Of a stretch of 64,000 nucleotides of DNA, positions 34,976 to 45,984 are shown piece after piece; the stretch's first letter is position 1; every line of letters begins with the position of its first letter. The stretch covers positions 3,315,599 through 3,379,598 of the forward strand of contig NW_009799099.1 of the NCBI RefSeq assembly GCF_000213175.1, given 5' to 3'. Under the pieces are notes generated by a model. That model had not been told where the DNA came from. It saw only the letters and a list, made by a program, of their open reading frames with translations, and made no database searches. Source of the DNA: Neurospora tetrasperma FGSC 2508 (lineage: Eukaryota; Ascomycota; Sordariomycetes; Sordariales; Sordariaceae). The position numbers and the translations under genes are program-made.

Positions 34976-37309
34976 TTATGTTGACCAGGCATTGTTATAC
35001 TCCTCTTGGACGTTTGCCATCAACGCTTCGAAGTCGATATCGAACCCAGAAACCGGTGTTGACGGCGGCACATTTGGCTGTCCTGCAACAGAGTAATTGT
35101 TGGCGGTATTCTCTGCCGTTTCCTGGGACTCCGTTGTCCGTTGTCGCTTTTCTGGAGCCGCGGGCCCGTCTGGTAGAGCGTGCTTTGCTGGTCGGATCGG
35201 CAGCTCTGCTGGCTGCGTAGACTCTGCTGAGGTCGGCTCTGCTGCTGGTGCAGCTTCAAATGGCATAGGCAATAGGGGAGGATTCTGAGTGAGTGGACGT
35301 TTCATCTCCCCATCTTGAGGTTTGAAACTCGGAAAGTAGTGTGGCTCTCTTCCCCGGCCCCCGGTTCTGCCAAGATATATGACGCCGGATTCGCAGCCAA
35401 GTTCCCAGCGACGCCAGTGAAGCTCCTCAACAACTTGCTGATAAACAGAGTCTGATAGCTCAGGAATCACCATTAGCATCTTCTCGACAAATGCCAGACA
35501 CTTCCTTGCCCACACTTCCTCGGAAAAGGGCTCAAGGGGTATTGTGTCTAGGTCAACAAGGCCCGCATAGTACTCTGAATCTTGATCCCAGTAGAGTCCG
35601 CCCAAAAGTAGCTGTAAAGGAGTGCACTTCTCAACATCTTGGGCCAGCAGCTCATCTGATGTACACCGCTCCAGGAGGTAAAAGAGGGCATCGTGTTGTT
35701 GATCGAAGGCTCTGTTGATATTCCTTGTAGGCTTGCCGCCAACGTACCATAACTTTTCTTCGAAAGTTTCGATATTCAGAACAATGTGCAGAGCAGTCTG
35801 GCGTCGAACATTGACGACTTTGGTCTTGTGGTCGTCCGGCATTAACTCAAGCCAGATATCCAAGGCGGTCGTGCTCGCATGCCGGTGGCGCGCTAACAAG
35901 GTTAGCAAGGTCTCAGTGAGAAAGGGTAAATGGGAGTCAAGCCCCTCCCGACCGTAATGACGGACTTGGAAATTCACGAGTTCTTGGAGAAGCTCGGTCC
36001 GCAATCTTCTCCCGGTCATCGGCTCGTTCTCGGGGTACCGGCCTTTACCAAGCTTGCATTTGCAGCATCTTCCGACCAGGCATGCCTCGATCGAGTATGC
36101 ACGGGATTTTCTGTTGTACCACATGAGATTGGAGAGAGTGTGCCTGGTGAGGTGCGGGGTGTATGGACAGTTCCTCGGAAACAAGGCTAGCTGGATAGCT
36201 GCTAGAACCTCGACTTCCTTCAATGTTCCGTCACATGCTCCTGTTCTTAGCAGAATGCTTGCGAGGGGCCAATCAGGGTTGGTCTTTTTACCTTGTCCGG
36301 TACCTGTGATGAGTTGAAGGAGGAGGTGGACCATGTTCGTCCGTCCTGGAATTTCTCGTACAGTTGCTTTCGCGCCCAACTTGACGAGCTCGGAAATCAC
36401 CTTTTCTGAGGGCTTTCGCTTGCTGTAACACAGCTTTCTGAGGATGGACTTTCCAGCAGGGTCCGTTGACCATCTGGGTACATCATCAACATGACAACCC
36501 GCGTTGACATCCACCCCCGCGTTGACAATGAGCCCCAGGAGTTTCCACATACCGAGGTGAGCTGCCAAGTACAAGGCTGTTTCCTTCGCGTGTCCACCGG
36601 TACCTGGAGGAGCCCACAGAGGTGAGACACCATGGCGCAACAGAACTTCAGCAACTCCCTCACTTTTCGTCTTGAGCGCTGTGAACAGAGGGGTGCGCGG
36701 GAGTGGATCGTTGACATCTGCGAGGACAAAGTAGCCGTCTCTAGGGCAGACGGCTGTGGCATCCGCTCCGTTTTGGAGGAGAAACTTGGTGGCTTCCATT
36801 TGGTTGAACACGGCAGCGAAGTGCAGAGCTGTCCAGGGCGTCCTTGCCATTCCAAAACCTGTTGGTCCGTCCAGGTAGTGCCATTTCGAAAGGCCACTGT
36901 CGTCGGAGCCGCGAAAAGACATCCGCACAGTATTGTTTGTAGAAACGTTCACTCCGTTTGCAACTGCGTATTCTTTGATTCTTTCTCTGATAAGGCGCGA
37001 CTTGGGAGGCCAGATAAACACTTGATTGATGTCAGCTCCGTATTGGCCGATTGCGAGCTCCATGGTGCGAATTCTGTTATTGAACACACCCCAGAGCAAG
37101 GCCTGAGGGTTAACGGATTTGGAATCCCTCTTGTACAGCTCCCAATTGCATTTGGTGTAGTTCGCATTGCATGTCCGAACCAGAGAGTTCAATTCTGAAT
37201 CCTTGAGGTGATCCGCAACCATACGCATTATTTCGGGGGGAAGGTCGAGGAGTGTTCGTGGTTCCGCCTCCTGGGGGAGTGTGAGAAAGTACTCAGCAGA
37301 CGAAGTCAT
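34976..37309 (-). CDS. F-box-like protein with ankyrin repeats
   Basis: Apparently intact intronless coding frame of 777 residues from the ATG at 37309. The F-box-like segment is residues about 18-60 (LLDLPPEIMRMVADHL, then TCNANY). Ankyrin repeats follow (about 70-310), for example PWTALHFAAVFNQMEATKFLL and ETALYLAAHLGMWKLLGLIV; weaker repeats extend to about 580. The last about 100 residues are Pro/Ala/Glu-rich. F-box proteins link Skp1-Cul1 ubiquitin ligases to substrates, and the ankyrins are the likely substrate platform. A second in-frame ATG 17 codons upstream lies in the branch site of a 5'-leader intron and is therefore unlikely. A broken paralog lies about 1.6 kb away on the same strand. 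Good on domain type; the partner is unknown. Confidence 0.85.
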   Translation of the reverse strand: MTSSAEYFLTLPQEAEPRTLLDLPPEIMRMVADHLKDSELNSLVRTCNANYTKCNWELYKRDSKSVNPQALLWGVFNNRIRTMELAIGQYGADINQVFIWPPKSRLIRERIKEYAVANGVNVSTNNTVRMSFRGSDDSGLSKWHYLDGPTGFGMARTPWTALHFAAVFNQMEATKFLLQNGADATAVCPRDGYFVLADVNDPLPRTPLFTALKTKSEGVAEVLLRHGVSPLWAPPGTGGHAKETALYLAAHLGMWKLLGLIVNAGVDVNAGCHVDDVPRWSTDPAGKSILRKLCYSKRKPSEKVISELVKLGAKATVREIPGRTNMVHLLLQLITGTGQGKKTNPDWPLASILLRTGACDGTLKEVEVLAAIQLALFPRNCPYTPHLTRHTLSNLMWYNRKSRAYSIEACLVGRCCKCKLGKGRYPENEPMTGRRLRTELLQELVNFQVRHYGREGLDSHLPFLTETLLTLLARHRHASTTALDIWLELMPDDHKTKVVNVRRQTALHIVLNIETFEEKLWYVGGKPTRNINRAFDQQHDALFYLLERCTSDELLAQDVEKCTPLQLLLGGLYWDQDSEYYAGLVDLDTIPLEPFSEEVWARKCLAFVEKMLMVIPELSDSVYQQVVEELHWRRWELGCESGVIYLGRTGGRGREPHYFPSFKPQDGEMKRPLTQNPPLLPMPFEAAPAAEPTSAESTQPAELPIRPAKHALPDGPAAPEKRQRTTESQETAENTANNYSVAGQPNVPPSTPVSGFDIDFEALMANVQEEYNNAWST

Positions 37310-37343
37310 GTTGATGGGTTGTGTATTGACGACGCTGGCGCAT
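37293..37343 (-). promoter_or_regulatory. Upstream ORF overlapping the F-box/ankyrin start
   Basis: The first ATG after the leader intron opens a 16-codon frame (MRQRRQYTTHQ...) that ends 14 bases past the main ATG, in another frame. Such overlapping uORFs normally lower translation of the main frame. Depends on the leader intron being real. Confidence 0.4.
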
Positions 37344-37346
37344 CTG

Positions 37347-37418
37347 CTAGAGACACTCATTAGTTTTTGTCTCAAAAGCTATTTTTTGAGTGTTTAGTCT
37401 TCCAGAGTCTCTACTTAC
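37347..37418 (-). other. Probable 5'-leader intron of the F-box/ankyrin gene
   Basis: GTAAGTAG donor, AACTAATG branch-like site and CTCTAG acceptor, 72 bases; a second acceptor (CAG) is 3 bases further on. The layout matches other introns in the window. Confidence 0.55.
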
Positions 37419-37954
37419 AGAAGCGTGATTACGACGATGTGTTGGTCTCGCCTCCCAAGTGAGAGAGGGGTGGTGGGGGGGAGAGCAGCGAGTGATGGTG
37501 ATGTAGTCGATGAAGTTATTCGTCTTGCTGGCTCCAAGACAGAACTTGGTCGTCGCTTCCAGGCACAACCACTTCGTCAAGTACGATAATGAAAGACCAA
37601 ATGTGAAAGATGGGGAGGAAGAGGAAGAAGATTGAGGCTGAAGGACCAGCAATATGTAAACTTGTAATCGCCATCTCCTTGGCGAAGAGTGAATGGCTCC
37701 AGCCCGGTGCTTAACCACCTCACGTGGGCCAAATACCTTTCAATATCCACTGCCGGTGAGCTGGCTATCGGCCCATTGCCGGTCCGGTGAATGGCCACGG
37801 TGTTGACTCGCATTCACCGGCAGTGGTCAAGGAAGGGTCGGCCGACAAACAGCGGGGTATTGGCCAAGCTTCGGCGAGAAGGTTCAGATGACTCTCGCAG
37901 GTTCGACAAACGACTGCCTGGAGCATCAAATACGTAAGCGAAGAAGCAAACGTT

Positions 37955-38490
37955 ATGTCGACCCAGATTGCGAATCTATCGAGTTTCTACAGCATCATGG
38001 GGACTGTCGGAGCTCGGAGGTTGGCCACGCCATTGGGAATGCAGCATGAGCTTCCCTCTCACGGTCCGATTTCAAGGAATTCGCCCTTGATGATAACTCT
38101 GGATTCACGAAACCGCCAGTCGACTCTCTCATCGTTCTGCCAATTCTCACCTGCTTCTGCAAAAAATCTCGTCACTCGCGGTGAACATCAAAGGGCTAGG
38201 ATCCATATGTTGGTTGATAGGTTGCTTTCTCCTTTCACTTCTTCACTTCAACCAGGACAAACTGCGGCAAACGAACACCATTGCTTGCGTGTTCAATTTC
38301 CATCTGATACCCATCAGGGCGTCCGAAATCCCGTACAAATTTTACATTGGCTTTCCACTTCAAATGGCCACAGTGATCTGAAATATTATCGTAAGTAACT
38401 TTTCAAACCGCATTCCGTCTTCTTTGTCCACTGACATTCTCGGTTTTTCTCCCATTTGCAGGAGCACCAAATTCGAAAACACCACCGTAG
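37955..38490 (+). CDS. Possible small spliced gene, unknown function
   Basis: An open frame from the ATG at 37955 meets a textbook intron (38391-38461: GTAAGT, CTGAC branch, TTTGCAG). Splicing gives a 154-residue protein ending RAPNSKTPP. The protein shows no domain, signal peptide or membrane segment. The splice signals suggest a transcript on the plus strand; coding is uncertain. A longer frame in exon 2 (STKFENTTVEYG...) is not reached in phase from exon 1. It could be a noncoding RNA or the remains of a gene. Confidence 0.3.
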
Positions 38491-38927
38491 AATACGGGCG
38501 CATTGTCGATGGCATGCTAAACTCTAGTCTGCTGAAGTTCAGAAAGCAATCTTCCATAGACTACTCATGGAAACTACAAGGAGTCATTCATCTATTGAAG
38601 AACGGAGTCCGTGCTGACAGCCAGGCGGCGCCATTTGACGCGCTCACTCCACTTTTCACCAATTCATTGTGCTTTGCAATGTAGATATGTCAGCTGGTGG
38701 GAGTGGATAAACATCAGTGTAGTGTTCACGTTGGTATATGGCTTCGAGTCATCACAAGGAAGGCACACATGTGTATTCCAAGTCCACAAGGCATGAAACT
38801 GTGCCTTCATAAAAAAATGTTTCGTCATTGACTACCTCTACCTTACTTGACTAGTATTAGCCAACTGTCTGCTACAAACCCCATTGCTTCAACCACTTCA
38901 CGTTTTCTCAGACGGTGTTCATTCCCT

Positions 38928-40822
38928 CTACCAGACGCCAGAGAAGTTGGAGAACGTGTGAAATTCGTCCATCAAAAACTGTTCTTTGCTCCCCGTCTTT
39001 AGCTTTCGGCGAATCTCCGTCAATCTGGCAATCACGATTTTTAGAATCTTCTCTTTCCCCTGGGTCTCACCCCATACCAAGTTGACATCGTCAGTTCGTC
39101 CAACACCGAACAAGGCCTCCACGAACTGCAATCGCATGGTCATCTCAACGAAGCCCACGGTTTGAGGTATCCTGGCCGGTATAATACCCTCGTAGCAGTA
39201 ATCCGATGGCGATCTGTTGATGAAGTTGGCAAGATCGATATAGTGACGCTCTTCCCAATAAATTGAGTTGAAGATGCATTGTAAGATATCATTACCGTTC
39301 TTGTCCACCGCGTTAAACTTGTCGCCAGGCCAGGCTGTCAGAAGAAAATGTAGCATCCAAGGTCAAGAAGGCAGCGGAGCATGTCGGATGAACTGGCGTT
39401 GTAGAGAGCCAGAAGTGTTGTGGGTGTCTCACCAGGTAGTATCCTGTTGACATCGACTCCAAATTCTTTGACAAGGAGCCGCACAAGCTCCTGTCGCTCC
39501 AGTAAGTCCATGTTGCAGTCGCTGGTATAATCAGGAAATACCGTATCGTAGGAGTCCCTGTAACTCCTGGGAAGTAATACAGACCGCCGGCTATAGCTTG
39601 CACTGGAGAGGTTGGCGATCGAGATACCCCTCTCAAAGCTATAGAAGGCAGCCGGAGTGAGTGCAGCATGAAGAAGGTAGCCGAGTTGCTCCGCGGTGAG
39701 GTGTGTATACGCACGAAGATGCAAAAGATCGACGGCTACGGCGCATCTACCGCCTACCACGGAGCGGATAAGAAGCCCAAACTCGATATCGTATCGAGCA
39801 TCTAGTCTTGCGCCCATCTGCACCAACTTACGAATAACTGCCCGAGGATGCTTGAGCATAGCGTGGGCGGCGTAGTGGAGCGGGGTGTGGCCGTCGCAGT
39901 CAGTCGCATTCATTGAAATCCCGCTTTTCCCTGCGAAAAATTCCACCAGATCGCCACGGCCCAAACTAGCAGCAATGTGCAACGCCGTTGCGTGTGGAGT
40001 ACCAGGATCGTCATCTGGTTCGTCAGGGCCTGGCTGAACCCATTCAGGGTTCTCAGGAGGCTCTTCCTCCTCCACTCCTTGGAGTGATTCCAACTCTTCG
40101 CCATCTTCGGGCAGTCCGTCATCTGGGTCGTCCGAGGCATCTTCCGGGCTATCTGCGACGTAAAAGGTATAAGCGCTACGACTTAGGAACAATTTGATCA
40201 TGTCCTTGTTTCCGTAATATATAGCCGTGTGTATTGGGAAGAATTCTTTGGGATAGGATTCCAACGAATGCGTATAGGCTTTACTATGATTGGATATTGA
40301 GTAAAGCCTAAACGACCGTTCGCGAAAGCCCGCCCTAGCCTTTATTAATAAATTAGCTGCGGCCACTTGGTTTGCAGCGGTAGCGAAATGGAGGGTTGTA
40401 CCCTATAAGATCTTCTCTATGCTTCCAGGTATCTCAGCATGGCGCGTGAATGTTGACGGGTCACATGGGTGCAATCTGCAGCTATGGGCATCTAACTCCC
40501 GCTCAAAACGACTCTTGGGTTGACCAGTGTAGAAGCTGAAACGAGAGACTTGGCCCACGCTTGTTCCCTGTTCAATTGCGCTTTTCATGCACTTGATGTT
40601 TCCTGTTAAAGTCCCCTAGGCTAGGGCTGTTGGGTTGCCGGATTTCGCATCCAATTTGTATAGCATTCGGCTGAAGAAGGGCTTTAGTTTACGGTAAGAA
40701 GCGGCTAAGGACGTAAGTGTCGAGAAATTATGGCTAAGGATGTCAGCGACTATTAAAAGAAGCTCGTTTGGGAGGTTAGGAAGTGATTTGGTTACCAGCT
40801 AAGATAAATTCTGAGAGTCCAT
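38928..40822 (-). pseudogene. F-box/ankyrin gene, broken, RIP-like stops
   Basis: From the ATG at 40822 one frame reads as an F-box (LPNLPNELLLIVADILS) plus ankyrin protein but is cut by TAG at 40799, 40616 and 40403, and shifts frame near 39340 before the last 142 residues (GDKFNAVDKNGND...). The second stop aligns with Trp of the intact neighbour: NPTALA-stop-GTLTGNIKCM against NPQALLWGVFNNRIRTM. TGG to TAG is a TpG-to-TpA change, the kind made by RIP. Later ankyrin units are well kept (TALHIAASLGRGDLVEFF; HTPLHYAAHAMLKHPRAV), and an acidic insert (about residues 230-275) is rich in Asp/Glu/Pro. Repeat quality after the stops suggests recent decay. No introns explain the stops. Confidence 0.8.
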
Positions 40823-42960
40823 GTTGAAAGAAAGTTTGTCGAATTGGTTGATGTTTGACTGTTATATAAAGTGCCTGGTTCTCAATGTGTGTGTTGTTGA
40901 TCGTTAGGAAGTGTGTTTAAAGGGTGGATATACTTGCTGCCAATGTAACGATAGCTATGAAATTAAGAGGGTGATTTTTGGGTTGGATAATAATAAAACG
41001 AGGGCTTTGATGTTTGCGAAAGACAAATGGTGGCAGATAGATAGCTGCAGTTGGTGCTGAGAATTGTGTTGAGGTGCAGTGTGGAAAGAGAAGAGGGGGA
41101 AAGAAAAAGTAGAACGCAGGATTCGGAAGACTTTATACTCCAAAGTGAGAAGCAGCGGGACTGAGGGGCGGCAATGTTGACTTCACTTGCATGCTCGCCT
41201 GCTACCTTCACTGGAATACTTGGCTTCAATCTTGAGTAGTTCTTCCACATTAGTGGACCCTTGATGGAGTGAAGGCCTCTTCCGTTCGCACCAAGAGTGT
41301 TTCTCACCCACCATGTGCCATTCACCGTTGATGTATCAAACCATTGGGAAGGTGTTCTAAAAATTTCCGCATGGAATGCTTCGTACTCTCTACATCGATA
41401 TCAGTGACGGGTCTTGAGGACCAGATGAAAACGGTTGAATTGTAACCAGGGAGATGGGAAACTCTTTGCCCGTCCCCGAGAGAAGATAGAGTGAATGAAA
41501 AGGGAGCCCCAATCCTTAAAAAAAACTTGGAGGAAGTAAGGTGAATCAGGGATCTTGGACGTACTAGGTCATGTAAGGTTTTGGAAATAAAACCTGAACA
41601 ACCTCAATAACGAAGAGAGGTAGTTATGGGCATTCTATGTACCTGTACTGTTTGTATCAAGATATCTCTCAACTATTGTAGAATTGAAGCTGCACACCTA
41701 AAACTTAAGGCAGCAGTAAGGCTTGCCAAGACCCCCATACCAGTCGTCTTAGTGCCTTGACTTCGTACAGAAGAGGGTATAGCATCATTTGCTGTCTTTT
41801 GACGGTGTTGGAGACTTCGGACGCCCTCGCCGTCATCGTGGTCATGTCTCCGAGAATCTTTAAGTAAGAAGTCCTGGTTTGGCAGTTTTCCGGTTGGAGA
41901 AGGAAAGGAGTGATACTTGAAGTTGCTCATGTGCATCTTAAGCGGGGTGACTTGTTCACGCCGCAGGTTTGACGTGAGCCAAACTTGAAAACAAAACAAG
42001 TCCAGCTTGCAGTGGAGGACGCAATGCAGTATGAATCTTTCACAAACATCAAGACCACAAAGTGATTGAGCAGATTACATGTCATCAGTCAGCCAGAAAA
42101 AATTACAGTGTCGGGTAAAGATGAGTGTCTTCAGAGATCGCCAGGGGCACATGCTCATGGTCATCACTTCCCATCAAGCCGTCATCATTCGCACGCACTT
42201 GCCGGGATATGCATACTCTGTCGCTCTTGCACCGGACGGGGCGACACCAGAGAGAGGAGCGAAGCATCTCCCACTTGGTCTACTACCATTCTGGAACCTC
42301 AGTCTTCTTCAGTTCTGCCTGCCAATTGGTCGCTCTTTCACAGAGGAGACTGGATTGTAGAAAGGAAGAAAGTTTCCAAACTTCTAGTTCCACAGCTTGC
42401 TCAGCGGGTAATAAACAACACCAGGATGTTACGCAGTTAAATTTACAACTTGAAGCGAGGAAACAGTCCCACAGAAGGCCAAATAAGGTGACTGGGTGTT
42501 ACACGGAACTGAACCTGGAACTTAAGATGAGAGTATAGAAAAACTTTGAGATTAAACAGATAATTTTGAGAGAATCACTGACACTGCCATACCCTCCATT
42601 AACCTCCAACGGTCCGTCTTCTCGATGACGCTTCCATCAAACTCCAACTCTGAGCTGTACCGGAAGGTGCCGAACAAGATCTTTCCACAACGCCCCATTA
42701 TTTTCGAATCCTTCAAGAGGCTTCCACCAGGGAACCGAATTTCCAGAATCCGATCAAGCGTCAGCCTTCTCTTTCCCCCACGTGTACTTCAGTTCTCTTC
42801 CATCCTAATGTTCACCCAACAGCACGCCTCAATGAGCGCACGAGGCGTCTGCGGGTGAACGATTGATGGTCCCAAACAACCCGCCCTGATTCCAAGCCTT
42901 CTCATGAGCGATGGTTTTCGTAGCTTTGGTCTTCGAAGCTTCGGTGGCGGGCTGTCGCAT
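40823..42960. other. Intergenic between ankyrin relics
   Basis: About 2.1 kb with no supported gene. An open stretch of about 80 codons on the minus strand near 42600-42840 (LDRILEIRFPGGSLL...) lies next to the ankyrin relic and may be more of the same decayed gene. Confidence 0.35.
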
Positions 42961-43140
42961 CTATAGACAGCGCACAAGAGGGGTGTGGCCTTCTCCATTT
43001 CGGATATCAAGCCGACCGCCTAGGTCGACCAGTAGCTGTAATAGATGTTCTGGCATTAAGCAGTTGCCGCCAACTAGGTACTCCAAGACCTTGTCTTTTC
43101 CGGCGGGTTGTAAAAGTAGAAGGGAGAGGAAGAATTGAGC
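42961..43140 (-). pseudogene. Ankyrin-repeat gene fragment
   Basis: Sixty codons read LVGGNCLMPEHLLQLL and VDLGGRLDIRNGEGHTPLVRCL, a clear ankyrin unit (DIRNGEGHTPL), then a TAG at 42961. No start or other repeat is joined to it in frame. Looks like a leftover of another ankyrin gene of the same cluster. Confidence 0.5.
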
Positions 43141-43325
43141 TTCAGGCTATAGTCCTGGAAGAAGGGGCATTGAAGTTAACAGCGTCGCTAAAGACTCGGG
43201 CAGCATCTGAGCGAATGTCGCTGCCGATCTTCGGGTTGGATGCGTGAATGCAACCTCTGAGAGTAGCCAAGGCGTTACCGTACCAGCCAGTAACACCACC
43301 GCTCGTAGCTTCAAAGGATCACGTT

Positions 43326-45160
43326 TCACGATGATCGTTCCTCCTTGGCCCTCTCCTCCCTCCACATCTCTCTTTCCTTCTCTATCACACCTGGCCCCTT
43401 GTAAACGCTCCCATACAGCCCCGACGCCCACTCATGTCCCTCCCCCATCCTATCCTCCTTCTTCACCTTCCTCCTATACCACCGTCCATATATCAGCAGG
43501 TAATACAACCTAAAGCTCAACAGGGCAAACCCGTCCCTTTCCAGATCCTCTGGGTACTGCGCCCCCAAATCAACCGCGGCCGCAATCCCGCTCATGACTG
43601 CCACCTCATGCGCATTGATCATCGTCCACGAGCTTGCAAACCGCGTGTGCCTTCTTCCTTGGAGCAGCCACATCCAGGGCACCACAAAAGCGTAGTGAGT
43701 CCACGAGTGACATAGCTGATGCCACCAGTCCTTGCGGATGATCTTTGACTCGTCAATCTCGTCGTCAGTCCAGAGATGTCCGTCGCGCTGCTTGTTGAGG
43801 TAGATGGTCTGGAACACGTGGTTGTCAAAGTCAACCTCGGGCGGGAACTGGGCCTGGTAGTTGGTGCAGTCGAAGCACATCTCGAGCTTGGTTAGGTCGG
43901 CGTCGTAGGGCTTGATGTAGTACATGGGGCGGAAGTTGTCGCGGGCGAACTTGACACGAGAGAAGTGGTCGACGCCGGAAAGGGAGTTGACGGCTTGGGA
44001 TGGGTTGAAGAAGTTCTCATAGTGCTTGCGCATGTAGGAGGAGTCGTGGTGGGTGATGGTGATGTCGTCAGAAAACTTGGCGGAGCCTAGGACTTGGCGC
44101 TCGCGGAGGGAGGCGGTTCGGCCAAGGAGGCGTTTGGCTGTGTCGGCACTGAAAGTGATGATGTTCAGATGGTGTCACTAATAGGAGAAGCGGAAAAGTA
44201 CTTACAGGCAGCAGATTACAATTTCGTCATAGTGTTCGGTTGTCTCTTTCGCGTCGGCATCAGCGTTCATGACCGGATCCTCAGTTGCCCAAGCGCTCGT
44301 AGCGTTATGGTTGTCCGGCATTGGGGTCCGCTTGATAGTCTTGACCACCACTCCATTCTTGTCGCGACTCAGTATCTGGGTTACCTCGGTAGACAGTCGA
44401 ATGTTTACCCCTCTCTTCACCAGATCCTTACGCCAGTCCTCGTAAAAATTGCTAAAGTTTGGAAAAACAATCATGGGTGGCATGTTACTGGCGATGCTCT
44501 CCTTATCAGCCGGATACCACATTCCATATGTCGGACTTGTGCACAGTCGCTCGAGGATTATAGTGGGTACGTCAGGCGTGTAGTTTCCCGTGCCCAGAAA
44601 CAGGGCTACCATGGGCAGAGCAACCGTGTTCGCGAACTCGTAGCTGAACCAGAAGAGCTTCATCAGGTATTTGATGGGCAGCAACGCGAAGATCAGCTCA
44701 AACCATCTGAGGAATGATAGCATCCGGTAAAAGCGCTTAACTTCGCTTTGGTGTCGTTCCAGGAGCTTGGTGGGATATACGTTCGTCCAGAACCTATTAT
44801 CCTTACCGAAGGAGACTTGAAGCTTGACGGGGTTGGCAGCGTACCCCTGACAGGCGAACATCGTCATGGTGTGGTGGAAGATGTAAGAACCACCTTGAAC
44901 GCCTTGGTTGAGCCATGATGCCCCGTGCTTCTGCTTGTCAAGGGGGATGGAGAAGGCTTGACCGCCGCAGTAGTTGGCGGCTTCGATGACAGTGACGTCG
45001 AATTTCTCAGGATGGTTCGACAGGTGGTAGGCGCATGACATGCCTATTTCCTTGGTGTCAGTATCTAAAGCAGAGCAATTCCTGGCAGTCTCAAGGGGCG
45101 TTTACCAGCAGCACCCGCGCCTACGATAAGCACCTTCTTCTTCCGCACCTCGCCTGCCAT
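43326..45160 (-). CDS. FAD-dependent oxidoreductase (amine-oxidase-like)
   Basis: Three exons (45106-45160, 44206-45043, 43326-44148) give 571 residues. The intron joins are in frame; intron 1 splits the dinucleotide motif. The N terminus KKKVLIVGAGAAGMSCAYHL holds GxGxxG (Gly14, 16, 19), with the acidic strand end DVTVIEA 20-odd residues on and a second flavin contact GGQAFSIPL. This is the FAD/NAD(P)-binding Rossmann fold of the amine oxidase/phytoene-desaturase type; fungal homologs are annotated only as FAD-dependent oxidoreductases. Two hydrophobic stretches occur (about 155-215, FELIFALLPIKYLMKLFWF) and near WTHYAFVVPWMWLL, so it may be membrane-associated. The C terminus is charged. 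The substrate is unknown. Confidence 0.85.
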
Positions 45161-45897
45161 ATTGGTTGGAAGCAATGGCGGTCGCTGTGACGAGTTCCAA
45201 AGTGGCATCGAACGTGTCGAGAAATGCAGTCGGAATTGATATCAGCTTGGCGTTCGCGTCGGAAAGCTGCGCAAGCATAGCGGGAGAAATTTCAAGTCAT
45301 TGCGGGTTTGTCCATGAGTGTTGATATATGCCATCACGGAGTCGGAAATACAAGCTGCGCTCAGCAAGCAAATGTAATGCGTCATGATGTCTCATGCTGG
45401 CCTGCATTTGCAGTTGCGATCGGCTTTGTCGAGGTGGCCAAAGCCATTTTCCACAGATCCAGATGTCGGCTAGCGATCGCAGTCGGTATCAATTACACAT
45501 GGATCGATCGCTTCTTCGTTGCTTTTGGCTTTCGGCACGATACAAAGAGGTGGAGGTCGAAATAAAGTTTGGCGGGGCTTGTCGCTGCTGTTGCAGGGGA
45601 ACGAGTGGCCATGTTTGTCTCAGACATATGCGTTTAGTTGTTGGTGCTCGGGCCATTTCCTTCGTTCTGGAAAGGACAACGCCGAAGATGTGAATAGTTA
45701 CACCAGCTCAGTATGTAATTACCCGGTAGGAACGTGCGTTTGAACACAGGTGGATGTTTAAGTGACAATTATTTGTTTTTGTGAATCGTATCTACGATAG
45801 AATTCCGATGCAAGCGTGGCAGGTTGCTGGAGGACAGATGTTGCAAAGTGGGATTATAGTACAGCGTACCAAACTTTTGCCTCAACGCAAGTTACAG
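45161..45897. other. Intergenic before tRNA-Gln
   Basis: Upstream of the FAD oxidoreductase gene; nothing else recognised. Confidence 0.5.
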
Positions 45898-45984
45898 GGT
45901 TGTGTAGTGTAGTGGTTATCACTCTGGATTTTGAAGCACATTCAATTTCTTCCAGTAACCCCGGTTCGAACCCGGGCACGACCT
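45898..45984 (+). tRNA. tRNA-Gln (anticodon TTG) with a 15-base intron
   Basis: Acceptor stem GGTTGTG pairs with CACGACC (one T-G wobble). The D arm (TAGTGTAGTGGTTA), a T arm with GGTTCGAACC, and the discriminator base follow tRNA-Gln. The anticodon arm is CTGGA-TTTTGAA-TCCAG when the 15 bases GCACATTCAATTTCT are removed, placing the intron one base after the anticodon, the normal eukaryotic position. Downstream TTTTTT (about 46000-46005) suits a Pol III stop. Confidence 0.92.

Noticed and set aside
41673-42440. Overlapping frames on both strands between the ankyrin relics
   Set aside because: No protein-like pattern or splice signals; treated as intergenic.
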